Shown here in pieces: positions 38,692 through 50,614 of a stretch of DNA of 64,000 nucleotides. The position numbers and the translations under genes were made by a program. Source of the DNA: Caulochytrium protostelioides. Taxonomy: Eukaryota; Chytridiomycota; Caulochytriomycetes; Caulochytriales; Caulochytriaceae. The DNA lies in contig ML014127.1 in NCBI GenBank assembly GCA_003615045.1, positions 62,001 through 126,000 of the forward strand, written 5' to 3'. The notes under the pieces were generated by a model that ran no database searches, had not been told where the DNA came from, and was given only the letters and a program-made list of their open reading frames with translations. Position 1 is the first letter of the stretch; every line of letters starts with the position of its first letter.

Positions 38692-39471
38692 GGCGTTTAT
38701 CGGTGTAGGGGAAGGAAGGGCGGGGAAGCGGTCTGGGCGATTGGTATCCTGGGGTGACAGCGGAGGTGAGTGGCGAAGCAGCGGCGGGGAAAGGACCGAT
38801 GCGATGTCAAGGAGGCGAAGTCGGCGGGTCGGAGTTGGGATGCCGTCAGGTCTATCGTGCTTGCACCTCGAACTTAGGATAATCATGAGCCGGAGTCATG
38901 AGAGCACCATGTGAACGTGAAGGCCGTCGTCGACGATGGGACATGCTCGTATCCTGCCACTCCTCGGAGTGCAGTTCAGCGGCGAGTGATTTCCCAGCGC
39001 CATTCAGCAACCACAGCGGCTGCGGGCCGAGGGGAAGAGGGCACGGCCACTCCTCTGCCCCGCCGCGCTCGTGCGGCCATCGCACCCGTCGGGGTTTGGC
39101 GGGAGCGGCCCTCCGAGCACCGGAAGGGTGGGGACCACGCCTTCTTGCCGTTTTCGATTTGATTGACCTCCGCCACTTGCGCCCGCCGCGCGTCGTTGTT
39201 GCACGCGAGCCAGAGAACACCACGGCAGGCGCGAGCTTGATTTCGATCGCACTGGCATCCGGTAGACACCGACGAGAGCGGTGAACCACATTGCCGATCA
39301 CACCGCATACGGAAAAGCCGCGACGAGAGCAATAAAGGACGTGAACGTCAAGTCAAATCAATATGAACAGAAGCGGGGAGGATAGCGCGAAAGGTGAGGA
39401 AGGAAAAAATGGGGAACGCAGGGGTCCCGCGTCGCCAGCGATCATGCGACACAGGTCGTGCTCGCAACGAT
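38692..39471. other. Spacer NOP15-like promoter / HSF 3' flank
   Basis: No gene, repeat or RNA recognised. Slightly AT-richer at 39290-39420. Confidence 0.55.
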
Positions 39472-42400
39472 TCACGGAAAGGGGCCCGCCAAGGGGCTCA
39501 GGAGCACCGAGTTGGCGGTCACGCTTTCGGGATCCGATCCGCGGGTGGGTCCTGGGCCCGAGACAGGCGTGCCGGCTGGCAGCGAGACCGGCACGTGCGG
39601 ATAGGCCAGCGGTGCCGGTGTCGCGGCGCCGGAGACAGGCAACGACGGCAAGAGCACCGCATTCGCCGTGCGTTCCGCGAGGGCCGCGGCAGCAGCCGCA
39701 GCCGCAGCGGCCGCCGTCACTCGCTGCGGGAGGAAGCCGGCCTTGTTCAGCATCGATGGCGTCGGCGGACCTTTCGACAACAGCGGCGACGCATCGGCCG
39801 CGGCCTCGCCGCCCGCGCGCGGGTCGGCGCCCAACGCCGTGTTGAGCTCGAGGTCCAGATCCAAGTCGGCGAGCACCGACGGGCTGGGCACGATGCCGGC
39901 GGCAACCGGGCTCACGTGAGCCGAGAGGTCGGCGCCTGCCACGCTGCTCGGCGCGGTGGCCGCGGCGTCCGCGGCGCCAGGGGCGCCCATGGCCGGGTCG
40001 GCGGCGGCGGCCGTGGCGCTGACGGAGCGGGTGAGGAACGACGAGAGCGACGACGACGCGGCGGAGCGGCCGGGCGACGAGCTGGCCGACGATGTCATGA
40101 CAGGCGCGTTGTGCTGCTGCTGCTGCCGCAGCAGCTCGGCGATCATGTTCTGCTGGGCGAGCGTCGGGAAAATGGGCGTGTTGGCTGATGCCGTAGGAAG
40201 CGCGTCAGGGTTTGCGCCGCCGCCGCCGCCGCCGCCGCCGAGGGTTGCGGCCATCGCCGCCGCGAGCATGCCCGGGTCGTACGGCGGCGGCGGCGGCACG
40301 ACCGCCGCCGGCGGCGCGGCGGGCGGTGGCAAGCTGACGCCCGCGGGCGCCATGGGCGCGGCGGCCGCGCGCGACGAGACGGTGGGACGTGCGAGGGAAG
40401 CCAAGTAGTCTTGCAGGACGTCGACCTTCTGGCTGAGCTCGGCCGTCTTTTGGGAGGCCGTGCCGTTGGTGACGCCGTGATTGGCCTGCAGGGCCTGGAG
40501 CGCGGCGGCGAGGGTGGCCGGGTTCATGGTGTTGAGGAACGCCGCGGCGGACGACGGGACCGTGCCGGTCGACTCGGAGACCGAGTGGCCACCGGGCTCG
40601 GCAAAGGGCGTCAGCAGGCTCCTGCCGGCGGCGGCAGCTGAGGCCGTGGACGACGCGGGATACAGCGGGGTCACGGGGGAGGCGCCGGCTAATCGCGCGG
40701 CCGCTAGGTCCGGGCTCACCGAGGCGGACGACGGCGACGACGTAGCCGCCGGGAGCGAGGACGTCAGGTGCGACGGGGCCGTGGTCACGGGCGGAACCGC
40801 GCTGCCGGTGCTGCTGTTCGCGGGGTTCCCGAAGGGCGCGGCGCCGCTGGCGGCCGTCAGGTCAAAGTAGCTGAGGATATCGGCGCCCGGCGAGTGGACC
40901 GCGGGCGCCAGGGCGTCGGGCTTGGCCAGCGGGTCGAAGGGCAGGCTCACGGGCGTCACGGCGGCGTTGGCCGGCGTCGACACCGTAGCGCCACGCAGCG
41001 CCGCGGCATCGGACGAGGCGGGGGCGGCCGATGTGGCGGCCGAGACGCCCGTGATGCCGGCGGCTGCGACGGCGGGGCCGAGGGGGTTGCTCGGGCTGCT
41101 GCAGTTGCTCATGAGTTCGACGATCGGGTGGCGCTGGCTGGATTGCGAGCCCAAGCTGGAGGCCGGCGCGTGAAATGCGTCGTTCGCGACGGCGTCCGGG
41201 GTCGTGACCTCAGAGATGGTCGCTCCCGGCGTGTTGGTCAAGTAGAGCCGCCGCTTCTTGTTGGGCAGCCCGGCGCCGCCGGCCGCGCTGCTGATGCCGC
41301 TGCCGCTGCCGCCGTTGTAGACGGCAAAGTCGTACTCGGGGCCAACATGGTTGCCGCTCGGGTCGTGGGTGTCGTTGTCGGAGGGCCCGCGGCTGCCGTC
41401 AATGCCTGGCTGGCTCGCAGCGGTGTAATTGAAGCGGCCGACGGCATTCGTCGAACTGCCGAGGCCCATCCCGGGCTGGCCCAGGCCGTTGGTGCGAGCG
41501 AGCTCCATCAAGCCTTGGCGCAGCGCGGCGTTCGAGGTGGCCGCGTTACTGAGGCCCGGCACGTCGCGGCCGTTCAGGAACACCGACGCGAGGAAGCCCA
41601 GAATTTTGGTGATCGTGTCCTGCTGCTGGTCGTAGCAGTTGCGCACCGCGAGCGAGAGCGACATGTTCTCGCGTCGGACGGCGCGCATCTCGTTGACCAG
41701 CGAGTCCTGCTGCCGCTTGAGCGTGTCAATCTCCTGGACCAGATTGGCGACCGGGGTCTGGGCGAGCTTCTGGAAGTAGGCCGCGTTCTGGGCGACCTGC
41801 GCCGCGGCGGCGGCATTGCCTGACGCGGCACTCATCAGGCTCGGGTGCATGAGCTGCGATGGGTCGTATGAGAGCGCGTTGCTGTTGCCGAGGCGATTGC
41901 CGTCACCGGAATTGCCGCCGTTGGCGGCGGCGGCGGCAAGCATGGCGAAGTCCGGCAGGCCGTTGGGGCCCGCGGCGGCCGGGTTGTACACAGCGGCGGC
42001 GGCGGCGGCGGCCATGGCGTTGGCGTTGTTGAGGAAGTTGGCGTTGGCGTACTCGTTAAAGAGCGACAGACTCCGCTCGTTGGCGCTGTCGTCGCCGCGG
42101 GTCCGTTTCCTCTGGATGTGCACGAGCAGCTCGGGCTGGTCGCGGCGGAAGTGCTCGTTGATGAACTCGAGCCGCTCGCCGTCGCTGTTGGCCACGGCGC
42201 TCGCCTGGGTCGTGGTCTGCGGGACCTTGTGGAACCCGTACATGTTCAGCTGCCGCACATGGCTTGAGAGCTGCTTCGTCTCGAAGTGCTTCGGCAGCAG
42301 ATCACGCGCAAAGACCTTGGGCCGCTCGATAATGAGCGCCGTGCCGCTCTCGTTCCAATGAATGAACTCGTCTGTCGCCGGGTTGCAGACGATCTTGTAG

Positions 42401-42491
42401 AGCTTCGTGAGGAAGGGCGAGAGCCGCAAGAGGTCGACGCGGGTCTCCATCTCTGCGAACGCCGCGGCCTTGTCGGCGTCGGCCGGCCGCG

Positions 42492-42528
<37 letters not shown>

Positions 42529-42549
42529 GACGGTCGCCATGGTGGTCAC
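39472..42549 (-). CDS. HSF-type transcription factor
   Basis: 1025 aa. The winged-helix HSF DNA-binding domain lies at about residues 35-140: LSPFLTKLYKIVCNPATDEF, IHWNESGTALIIERPKVFAR and then LPKHFETKQLSSHVRQLNMY, ending GFHKV. A coiled coil fitting the HR-A/B trimerisation region follows at about 263-320 (NLVQEIDTLKRQQDSLVNEM). The rest is Ala/Ser/Gly/Pro-rich with homopolymer runs, probably activation sequence. The recognition-helix region differs from typical HSF: KQLSSHVRQLNMYGFHKV in place of NNFSSFVRQLNFYGFRKV. A Hsf1 orthologue or a paralogue (Hsf2/Sfl1-like) are both possible. MTTMATVAPPPP gives two starts four codons apart. Divergent from cytochrome b5. Confidence 0.85.
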
Positions 42550-44266
42550 TCGTCCGTCGGCCCACGCAGCGCACGCGCGTCAACCGTCGCGCCGCCGTCT
42601 GGCGGGTTTCAGGTCCGCGTCGCCGCGATGCGAGCCGACTCGGGCGGGGCCAGGAACGGGGGTCAGGGCCGAGACGGTCGACCGCGGCTCGGTCGGTCCC
42701 AGGGTATCGCGTGGCGTCAGGCCCACGCAGCCGACCGGGCGGCAGGGCAGTCAGACGGACCCCGCGTCGGATGTCTGGCCAGTGCAGTGCCTCGTCGTCA
42801 GCGGCGGTCCCGACCGCGAGCCCAGCAAGGCGCGCGACCGCGGGAGGGACAGCACGCCGAGCGGCGCGGGAGAGCGGGACGGCGACTGCGGAAGCCGGTG
42901 CGACGGGATGCCCCGGAAGAAAGGGGGTGACCGCGACGGCGGGCAGACGGGCGGCGGTACGCGCCAGCCGACAGACGATGTTCAGAAGGATGCTCGAGCG
43001 TGGTGAGTCCGGGATTCAGCGAGGGTCGAGGCGATGCGGCGAGGGCCGCAGCGAAGGCTAAACAGACCAGCAACAACGACGATGCGAAACAGCTACGCTA
43101 AGCGTCATCCGAGGGGGTGTTGGGCCCACATCGGTGTTGACGGGCGGAAGCCGTCGGCAAGCCGAAACGCTCTGTCAAACAAAAAAGAACCCGGCGACTC
43201 GCGAGCGGCGGCGAAGCGCAGCGCAGTATCCGCGTGGACGGTGATGTGAGACCGGTCTGGTGCCTGGTGCCTGGTGCCTGGTGCCTGGTGCCTGGTGCCT
43301 GGTGCCTGGTGCCTGGTGCCTGGTGCCTCGTGCCTGGTGCCTGAGCGACCTGGCGCTTGTGTGACCGGCTCGGACAGCGGAGACGGGACCTGCAACCAGT
43401 GGCGGCGACCGCGGAGACCATTCCGTGTTTCCGCGAGCGGGGGCCTGGTGGCGCCGCCCTGGCCGGGCCCCCCGCCGCCTCCGCCACCGACCACGCAGCA
43501 GCAAAGAGAAAAGTTGTCGGCGCTGCGGAGGACCCGGAGCCGTGCGTCGACGACGACCGTTCCGTGACCAACGCAAGAGCCCCATGACGATACCTCGCGG
43601 CGCGTGGAGCCTGCGTCATCGGCCATGCGTCGGCGGCCGCGCCGCGCGTCATACTCGCCCTCCCGCGGAGCCGTCCTGGCGTGGCTCGCGCGAGGCGGCA
43701 GCGTCGGCTCACGCGTCGCCCGATCGGAGTTTACCCACCGCCCGATCGGGGTCCGAGGACGCCGGCGGGCAGCCCCTCCTCCCCGCGTGGGCCACGGCGG
43801 AGGATCCCGCGGTTTCACCAAGCATGCATGCGCCGCAGGCCCATCGCTCGGCGCGGTGCGACGCTCCCCGTCCACTCGCATCCGACACCACGCCATCCGC
43901 GGGCTCGCCGGTGCGCTCGGCGGCGGGAGGGCCCAGCACGCGGACGACGCGGACGACGACGACGACGACGGCCAACCCTGCGAGAGCCGCGACGCGGGCT
44001 GCGGGCCGTTGCGGCGTCGACGCATGGCTCGGCGCAGAGGAAGGCCGTCGTTCCCCGACGGATCGGCGCGGAAAGAGGGATGAACGGGATCGCGCGATCG
44101 GCGGGTCGAGAGGCGCCGTCGCCGTGTCCGTTGCGGCGGCCTCACCGTGGCGTTGAGGCGCAGGCGGACGCGCGAAAAGATAAGAGCACCCCGCACCCCG
44201 CGCCGCGACGCGCGGCCACCACGCCGACGGCCGAGGCGACCCGGCGTCGCAGGCATCGCACCCGAC
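42550..44266. promoter_or_regulatory. Divergent intergenic region HSF / cytochrome b5, with heptamer minisatellite
   Basis: 1.7 kb with a GCCTGGT minisatellite (43256-43343) and a short GAC-rich run near 43935-43970. Open frames across it are low complexity, partly the translation of the minisatellite. No gene supported. Confidence 0.55.
43256..43343. repeat. GCCTGGT heptamer minisatellite, about 11 units
   Basis: Units start at 43262 and every 7 bp to 43332, with one GCCTCGT variant at 43325 and partial units at both ends. The near-perfect identity suggests recent expansion. Confidence 0.95.
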
Positions 44267-44899
44267 ATGGACACGCACGGGTGGCACGCTCGCGCGTCAG
44301 TACCGGGCACAGCGATCGCCGTCCTTCTCCTCGCGTGCTTGCTGCTGGTCCCCACTGCGTTTCCCCGCTTCGCCGCTCCGCCCGCTTCCTTCGCCATGTC
44401 AGCTCCCAAGGTCTACTCCGCGACCGACGTCGCTGCCCACAACTCGGCCAAAGATCTCTGGATCATTGTCCGCGGCCAGGTAACGTTGTCGTTCGTGGTA
44501 CCCGATCCAGCACCCGTCATCGACGGTGGACTCGATGAGGGACTTGGTGGTGACACGCTGTTGTCCTCGCTAAAGCAGGCGTACTCATCATAACGCATGA
44601 TTCGCGTGTATATTCTGGTGATGCCATGTTTGATGACATGGTATCGGTCTGGCGTGGATGGCTCATTCTATCCCGCGCCCCGTCTCGGGTTTCCGCCGAA
44701 AAAAAAAAATCTTCGGCAGGTGTTTGACCTGACCGAGTTCCAGAACGAGCACCCCGGCGGCAAGAAGATCTTGGCGAAGGTCGCCGGCACCGACGCCACC
44801 GAGTCCTTCAACAAGTACCACAGCGACACCATCTTTGCTGCGAACCAGAAGCTCGCGATCGGCGTCGTCGAGGGCGCCAACCCCCCCGCGAAGCTCTAA
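44267..44899 (+). CDS. Cytochrome b5-like haem protein
   Basis: Two exons, 44267..44479 and 44720..44899, giving 130 aa. The 240-nt intron (GTAACG...GCAG) joins DLWIIVRGQ to VFDLTEFQNEHPGGKKIL. Both axial haem ligands are present: His in HPGG and His in NKYHSD, at the normal spacing, followed by GVVEGANPP. An N-terminal hydrophobic segment (GTAIAVLLLACLLLVPTAF) precedes the domain and could be a signal anchor. A start at 44396 (MSAPKVYSATD) would give a soluble 87-residue protein. There is no C-terminal membrane anchor. Its likely electron donor, an NADH-cytochrome b5 reductase, is encoded at 59403. Confidence 0.85.
44480..44719 (+). other. Cytochrome b5 intron with hairpin at the 3' splice site
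   Basis: GT at 44480, AG at 44718-44719. No pyrimidine tract precedes the acceptor. Instead GCCGAA (44695-44700) and TTCGGC (44712-44717) form a 6-bp stem around an A-rich 11-nt loop, ending directly at the AG. Confidence 0.85.
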
Positions 44900-45522
44900 G
44901 CTCTCGCGGCGATCCGAGAGAGGCAGCCGACGCCTCCGCGACGCGCAGGATGCGGCCAGGTATGCGGGTCTGCCGATGGCAGCATGTGTGATAATAGATC
45001 AAGTCAATGATAGCCTCCGTGAGCAATGGCGTCAAGCACTCTGGGAGCCATCGATGCCGTTTCTCCATCGAGCAGCATCGTGGCGCGGGAGCATAGGCCC
45101 GTACCGCCTCACCCGGAAGACGGGCTCTCGCTCATGGCGGCACGGGCTGCCCGGTGGCCACGGACGGGCGTGCCCGCGTGCACCGCCATCGGTGGCCGCT
45201 GAGCCCGCTCGTTCCGCCTTGCGTGAGCGCCGCCCCCACCCTCGCAGCCGTCGTCAGCACCGCCATCGGTGGCGGCGGCGATCGCGATTCACGTAAGCCC
45301 ACGACCAGCGCGATGGCCGTCGAGCGCCGCCATCGACGCCACCACCCCGTAGCAACTGAGGACGCTGCCGACCGGACCGCTCGAGCCCCCGCGCCGAGCA
45401 CCATCAAGGCCATGATGGACACCGAACGAACCACGCCGAAACGAGCGGGCCAGCGAGGGCGCAAGGGGCCGAGGTGGCGGGCGGTGGCGGGCGGTGGCGG
45501 GCAGTCCCGCATCGCCCCCAAC
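44900..45522. other. Spacer between convergent cytochrome b5 and VPS54
   Basis: GC-rich, with a 10-bp repeat GGCGGGCGGT (about three units) at about 45476-45506. No gene supported. Confidence 0.55.
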
Positions 45523-45660
45523 CTAGGGCCGGGGCCGGCCGCTGCTGTTGGCATTGGGACTCGCGCCCGACGCGGAGGCCTGAGTGGCATGCGAGCCGCT
45601 GCGCAGCATGTTGCCGAAGGCCGTGGCGAACGGACTCTTCTTGATGCCCGCGGCATCACG

Positions 45661-45693
<33 letters not shown>

Positions 45694-48600
45694 GGCAAGC
45701 CACTGCGCGCGGTCGCGGACCGGCATCGCCGAGACGGCGGCGTCGAGCTCGGCGCCTGGGCCGTCGACATGCGCGAGCTGCGAGCACCGCTGGAGGAAGT
45801 ACTGCACATTCGCGAGCAAGTGCGCTTTGGCGGCAGGCGAGAAGAGCAGGACGCCGCCGAGGGTCTGGACGAGGCGCGCGTTGTAGGATCGGAAGATGTT
45901 GGCGAACAGCGTCTGGAGCGTCGGCCGATCGAGATAGCGCACCAGCACGCGGTGCAAGGTGTTCGTCTCCGTGACCAGCGCGGCCATGGGTGGGGTCACA
46001 TCCGCCTCGGTCCACACGCGCTTCACCATTGCCGCGGCATTGGCGTCAGCGGCGGGGTCGGGAGTGGCCAGCGGCGGCAAGGTCTCCCACGCCGTGGCGC
46101 GCAGACCTTCCAGATGGACATCGAGCCGCTCCTCCATGATGGCCTGAAGCTTGTTGTACAGATCGTTGCGGTGGCGTCGCAGATCCTCCAGGACATGGTC
46201 GAACTCGGTCGCGAGCGCCGCGGCTTGGCGCGAGGGCACGTTGAGAATGAGGCGCTGCCGCAGCGAAGGAACGATCGCGCTGATGAACGCGAGACTCTGG
46301 GCGGCCAAGGCGATGTGCTTCGAGGTGATGTTCTTGAGGCCGGCCGACTGCAGCGCGCCAGCACCCAGAACAGCGTTGTCGACGCGGGCATTAAAAATGC
46401 GCAGCAGGTCCAGCAGCCGCAGCGGGAGGTCGCCCGCGAGATAGCTAATCTCATTCGCACACATCATGTAGTCGGCGATCGTCTTGACGAGCACGAGGAT
46501 CCCGCCGACGACATAGTAGCCATTCTGGCCGACATGCATCATGCGCATACTCGCGGACGACGGCATTCCTGATGGGCGGCTCGGGCTGTCGGATACTGCC
46601 GACGCGTCCTTGGCATGCGACGCGGGGTGGCGCGTCTCGCTCTCGTCTGCTGCGGAGCGACCCGCGGTCCCTGCCGCGGGCGATGCGGCATGGGCACCGG
46701 TACTCGCACCCGCATCGGCACGGGTCGTCGTCGCGTTGGCACCGAGGAAACTGTCGGTCATGCGCTGGAACTCGACCGGCACATCCGCAAGAACCCATTG
46801 CTCGTTGTCCACCAGAATCTGGATCTGCTTCGTGCGCTCCTCGTGCATCAGGTTCAGGTATGCGCGGGACTGCAGCATGAGCTGCTGGCGCAGCGCCACG
46901 AGCGGCCGGCGGGCCAAGATCTCCGACACGGAGACAAACTGCGCACACGCACGGAAGAACCGGTAGAAGTCCTTGGCGTTCAGCTGGGCGTTCTGGTCGA
47001 GCCGCACGCCGATCCACGTGGCGCACAGCACGTGGGACGCCTCGCCGACCGAGCCGAGTACCTGGTACGTCTCGGCCAGCAGCATCGACGGATGTGACGC
47101 CATCGCGCTGTCGTGGCCGGCCGTGCCGGCGAGGCCTTCGCCCAGACTGCCGGCGCGATCTTTCATGGACAGACTGGCCCCGTGGCCGTAGCCGCTGCCC
47201 GTCGGCTTGGACGGTTTGAACGCCGAGAACATCTTGCTGGCGGTCGCGCCGCCGTCCCTCATGCCGCCGCTCACGGGAGAGCCGCCGCCACCGCCGCCGC
47301 CAGACGGCGCGGTCGCGTCGTCCTCCTCGCCCGTCTCGGCGAGGCGCAGCAGGCCGCCGTGGTGCGCGCCGGGCTGCGAGACCTCGTCCAAGCCTTCGGC
47401 CAGGGTGTCGGCGACGACGGCCGAGCGCTGCATCACGTGCAGATGCAGACGGAACATGTCGACGAGAAACGCGATGTATGTCGTGAAGCTCATGGTTTTG
47501 AGGGCACGCGCGAGGGTCGGGTCGCGGACGGCGAGCTGGGTCGAGGCGGCCGCGGCGGCCGCGACCGTCGAGACAGCGGCGCCGGACGGTGCAGCCGCCG
47601 TATGGCCGCTCTGCACGGCGGTCGCGGCGGCGCGCGCCGCGGCTTGGCCCGTGCCCATACTCGCTGCCGAGGGTTTCGTGGCCCCGAGCAAATCGCTCTG
47701 CGACGTCGGGGCGACGCCCTTGACGGGGTAGCGCTGCCGCGAGAGGAACTCGAGCTCCGTGACGACTTTGGTCTGCCACGCGTGGATCGACGCGCCGAGC
47801 CGGCCGAAGCGCCACAGGACGATGGCGATGGCGCGCAGCTGGCGCGCGAACCGCTGCTCGGGCGGGACGGCCTTCGCAGGCCGCGGCAGCGAGGCCGTCG
47901 AGGTGCCGGCGATGGCGAGATCGAGGGGCGCCGTCGACGGCGACGACTCGGCGCCGCTGGGCGCCGCGGCGCGGGCGCTTGCCGCCGCGGCCGATGTCGC
48001 TGCTGTCGCGTCGGCCAGACGGGCGCGCAGCGGCTGCGTGGCGGCGACGGCGGCCTCAAAGCTGACGGTGACATGGGCCGCCGCATTCGCGCCCGCCATC
48101 TCGCTGAGCATGCCCGGCTTGCTGGGCGAGACTACAGCAGCGGCCGCCGGCGCGCCCGGTTTGGCCATAAAGACGGCCGGCATGACGTCGATCAGCTCGA
48201 CGAGGGCGGCGCGGAGGGCATTGTCCTGGGGCCCCGCGATGCGGTGGGCAACGCCGTCGCGCGTCATCTCGCCGAGGGTCTCGATCAGATCCTCCTGGAC
48301 GAGCTGGCTAAAGTCCCGCTCGAGCGTGGCCTGCGTCTCGCGGAACAGACTCTGCAGCTGCGAGGTCATGGCGGCCACCGCTTTCACGTGGCGCAGCGAC
48401 AGCGCCGTCGGGTCGGCCAGGTAGCTGTCATACCCGGTGGCGGTCGGGCTGCCGGCATGCGTGGATGGCCCCATCAGCGCCATGGTTTCTTCGAGCACGT
48501 TCAGCGCGGCGAGGTAGTCGCCGGTTTGGAGCAGCGTCTGGACGGTCGGCCAGGTTTCGCCGATCTCGCCGACCTTGCGGATGGCCTGGAGCAGCACCGT

Positions 48601-49395
48601 CAAGTGGTGGCGTCGGCGCGCCAGCTGCAGCATCTTGAAGTGGTTGGTCACCTCGTGCCGTTTCGCGAGCTCCAGATCGTGGCGCATGCGGCGCACGTGG
48701 GTCGACGTGGCCTGTGAGTCGCTCTGCAGCGCGCCGAGGTTGGCGAGGGCCTCAAAGAACCCGGCGCTGCGCGCGGAGATCTCCGCCATGAGGTGCGCTT
48801 CGACTTTGGCGATGTGGCCCTCGATGTCCTTCTGGCACAAGGTATTCTCGGAGAGCGCCGCTGGCACGGGCGTCACCAGGTTCTGGTTGCCGGTCACGGC
48901 CTCCCAGACCTTCGGGTCGGCGAGGTTAAAGTCGGGCCGGCTAAACACGGCCGGGATGGTGTCCAGCGAGGGCAGTGGCGGCGCGACGGGCGCCGTAGCG
49001 GGCGACGCCGGCGAGGACGGCGAGCGCGGGCCGCCCGGGAACGCGGCGCGCGCGACGTCGGCGGCCGGCATGCCGTCCGCGGGCGCCGTCGGCACGCCCT
49101 GCGCGAGGCTGAGCTGATAGGCTTCGAGCGCGGGGCCCATCGCCTTCAGATACGGCTCGAACTCGTCCCGGCGAACCTTGCGGATGGGTGTCGCGGGCAC
49201 GGGCGGGAGCACGTCGAGGCCCTTGCTGACGCCGCCCGAGGGGTCGCCCAGGATCGCGTTGATGGAGTTGCGGCCGCAGTCTTTGATGGTCCAGGCGTGC
49301 TCTTCGTTGAGGAGCGCCTCGAAGTCTTGCGCGAGCTGCGATGCCGGTCGCATGGCGCCGTCGGCCGCCGCCATCGGCGCCGTCGAGGCCATCAC
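45523..49395 (-). CDS. VPS54: GARP complex subunit VPS54
   Basis: Tethering factor for endosome-derived vesicles at the trans-Golgi network. 1290 aa. The N-terminal half matches the Vps54 layout: IPAVFSRPDFNLADPKVWEA, the long helical block HIAKVEAHLMAEISARSAGF then FEALANLGALQSDS, and LLQAIRKVGEIGETWPTVQT then LLQTGDYLAALNVLEET. The C-terminal Vps54 domain (about residues 1000-1130) reads SKHIALAAQSLAFISAIVPS, then EFDHVLEDLRRHRNDLYNKL and IMEERLDVHLEGL. Ala/Ser-rich and Gly-rich loops separate the conserved parts. Near the C-terminus is a run of about 11 glutamines encoded by a CAG repeat. No intron. The ATG at 49395 is followed by a second ATG. Confidence 0.88.
45661..45693 (-). repeat. 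CAG/CTG trinucleotide repeat (polyQ in VPS54)
   Basis: Eleven glutamine codons in a row, ten CAG and one CAA, near the C-terminus. Confidence 0.95.
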
Positions 49396-49621
49396 ACGCG
49401 CGGTACACAGGGAGACAGGCAGGGATCACGAGGCCATACGTGGCCGCGGGGATGCAGCCAGACGCGGTCGGTGCGAGTTGATCGGGAGATCTCGACAAGA
49501 CAGCGGGAGTGCCGTGGGAAGGACGTCTTCATTTCCACCCGGCCCTGCCATCAGCCGAACCTTCTCGTCATGGCCGTTGACCCATGTGGCGCGACCGCGT
49601 GGAGCCCTGACGAACGAGTGC

Positions 49622-49700
49622 GATGGCGATGCCGATGGCCATACCGATGCCGAAGCCGAAGCCGAAGCCGAAGCTGATGCCGATGCCGATGGTCATGTCG
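49622..49700. repeat. Hexamer tandem array (GATGCC/GAAGCC type)
   Basis: Imperfect 6-bp repeats such as CCGAAGCCGAAGCCGAAG flanked by CCGATG units. Confidence 0.8.
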
Positions 49701-49930
49701 ACGACGACGATGATGGCCGTGCGTCGTTCCGGCCTCGTCGATCACCACCACGGCCGCGGCGGCGTGCATGGGTCCGGCAGGCGTCCGTGGACGCGATCGC
49801 ACCATCGGATGCTGGTCGGAGTGATCTCCCTGCTGCGCACGGGGGAGAGGCTTAGCGACGTCCTCGGCGTGCCTTCATGGCGGCCCCGTCGGGAGGCGCG
49901 TTCGAACGGCGGCGGGCGTCGCGGCGGCGT

Positions 49931-49970
<40 letters not shown>

Positions 49971-50112
49971 CGACGTGCAGGACCGAGTCTTCCTCGCGAG
50001 CGTGCCGGACGATCGCTGGTGGCGTGAATGTCTTCGGCGCCCGCCGCGCCGTGTGCTGAGCTCGCGGCGTGGGCGACCACCCACGACGCCGTTTCCGGGG
50101 ACGGAGCGCCGA

Positions 50113-50144
<32 letters not shown>

Positions 50145-50232
50145 TCCGGGGCGCTACCCGCCACGCGTACGGGCGGCGCACGAGTCGCTGGTCCCGGAGG
50201 ACGCGATGCGCGTGACAAAGCGCCGCCGCTGC

Positions 50233-50277
50233 CATCGACGGCATCGACGGCATCGACGGCATCGACGGCATCGACGG
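50233..50277. repeat. CATCGACGG 9-bp tandem repeat, 5 units
   Basis: Five perfect copies in a row followed by a partial copy. Confidence 0.95.
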
Positions 50278-50582
50278 CGGCGGTCGCCCCTCGCATCACT
50301 CATGGTATCGCTCAGCGCATCGTCCATCGCAGCGTCCATTGCAGCGTCCATCGCTCGGGACGGCGTTCCCATGCACGGCGGCGCGCGGTGGCTGCAGTCC
50401 TCGCAAGACGGCGCGCCGCGCCGCGGCCTTCCGGAAAGACCGGGAACGCCGGATGTCTTGTCTTGATCCCCGCCTGCCCGCATGGGGCAGCCGCAGCGTC
50501 GACGCCGTCTCGGCATGGGAGGGCCGCCAGGCGGCGCAAGGGCGGCGCCACGTGCATGGGCGGCGCGATGCAAGGCCATCGG

Positions 50583-50614
50583 CGCTCGGAAGCCGCTCGG
50601 AAGCCGCTCGGAAG
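50583..50614. repeat. 12-bp tandem repeat GCTCGGAAGCCG
   Basis: Nearly three copies of GCTCGGAAGCCG in the spacer. Confidence 0.85.

Noticed and set aside
43105-44409. 434-codon minus-strand frame across the HSF/cytochrome b5 spacer
   Set aside because: Partly the translation of the heptamer minisatellite (APGTRHQ repeats); the rest is Arg/Pro-rich. No conserved motif.
49742-50299. Minus-strand frame reading AVDAVDAVDAVDGSGG and a polyproline run
   Set aside because: Entirely simple-sequence; the only order comes from 9-bp and GGC repeats. No independent evidence of a gene, although it is kept open as a finding.
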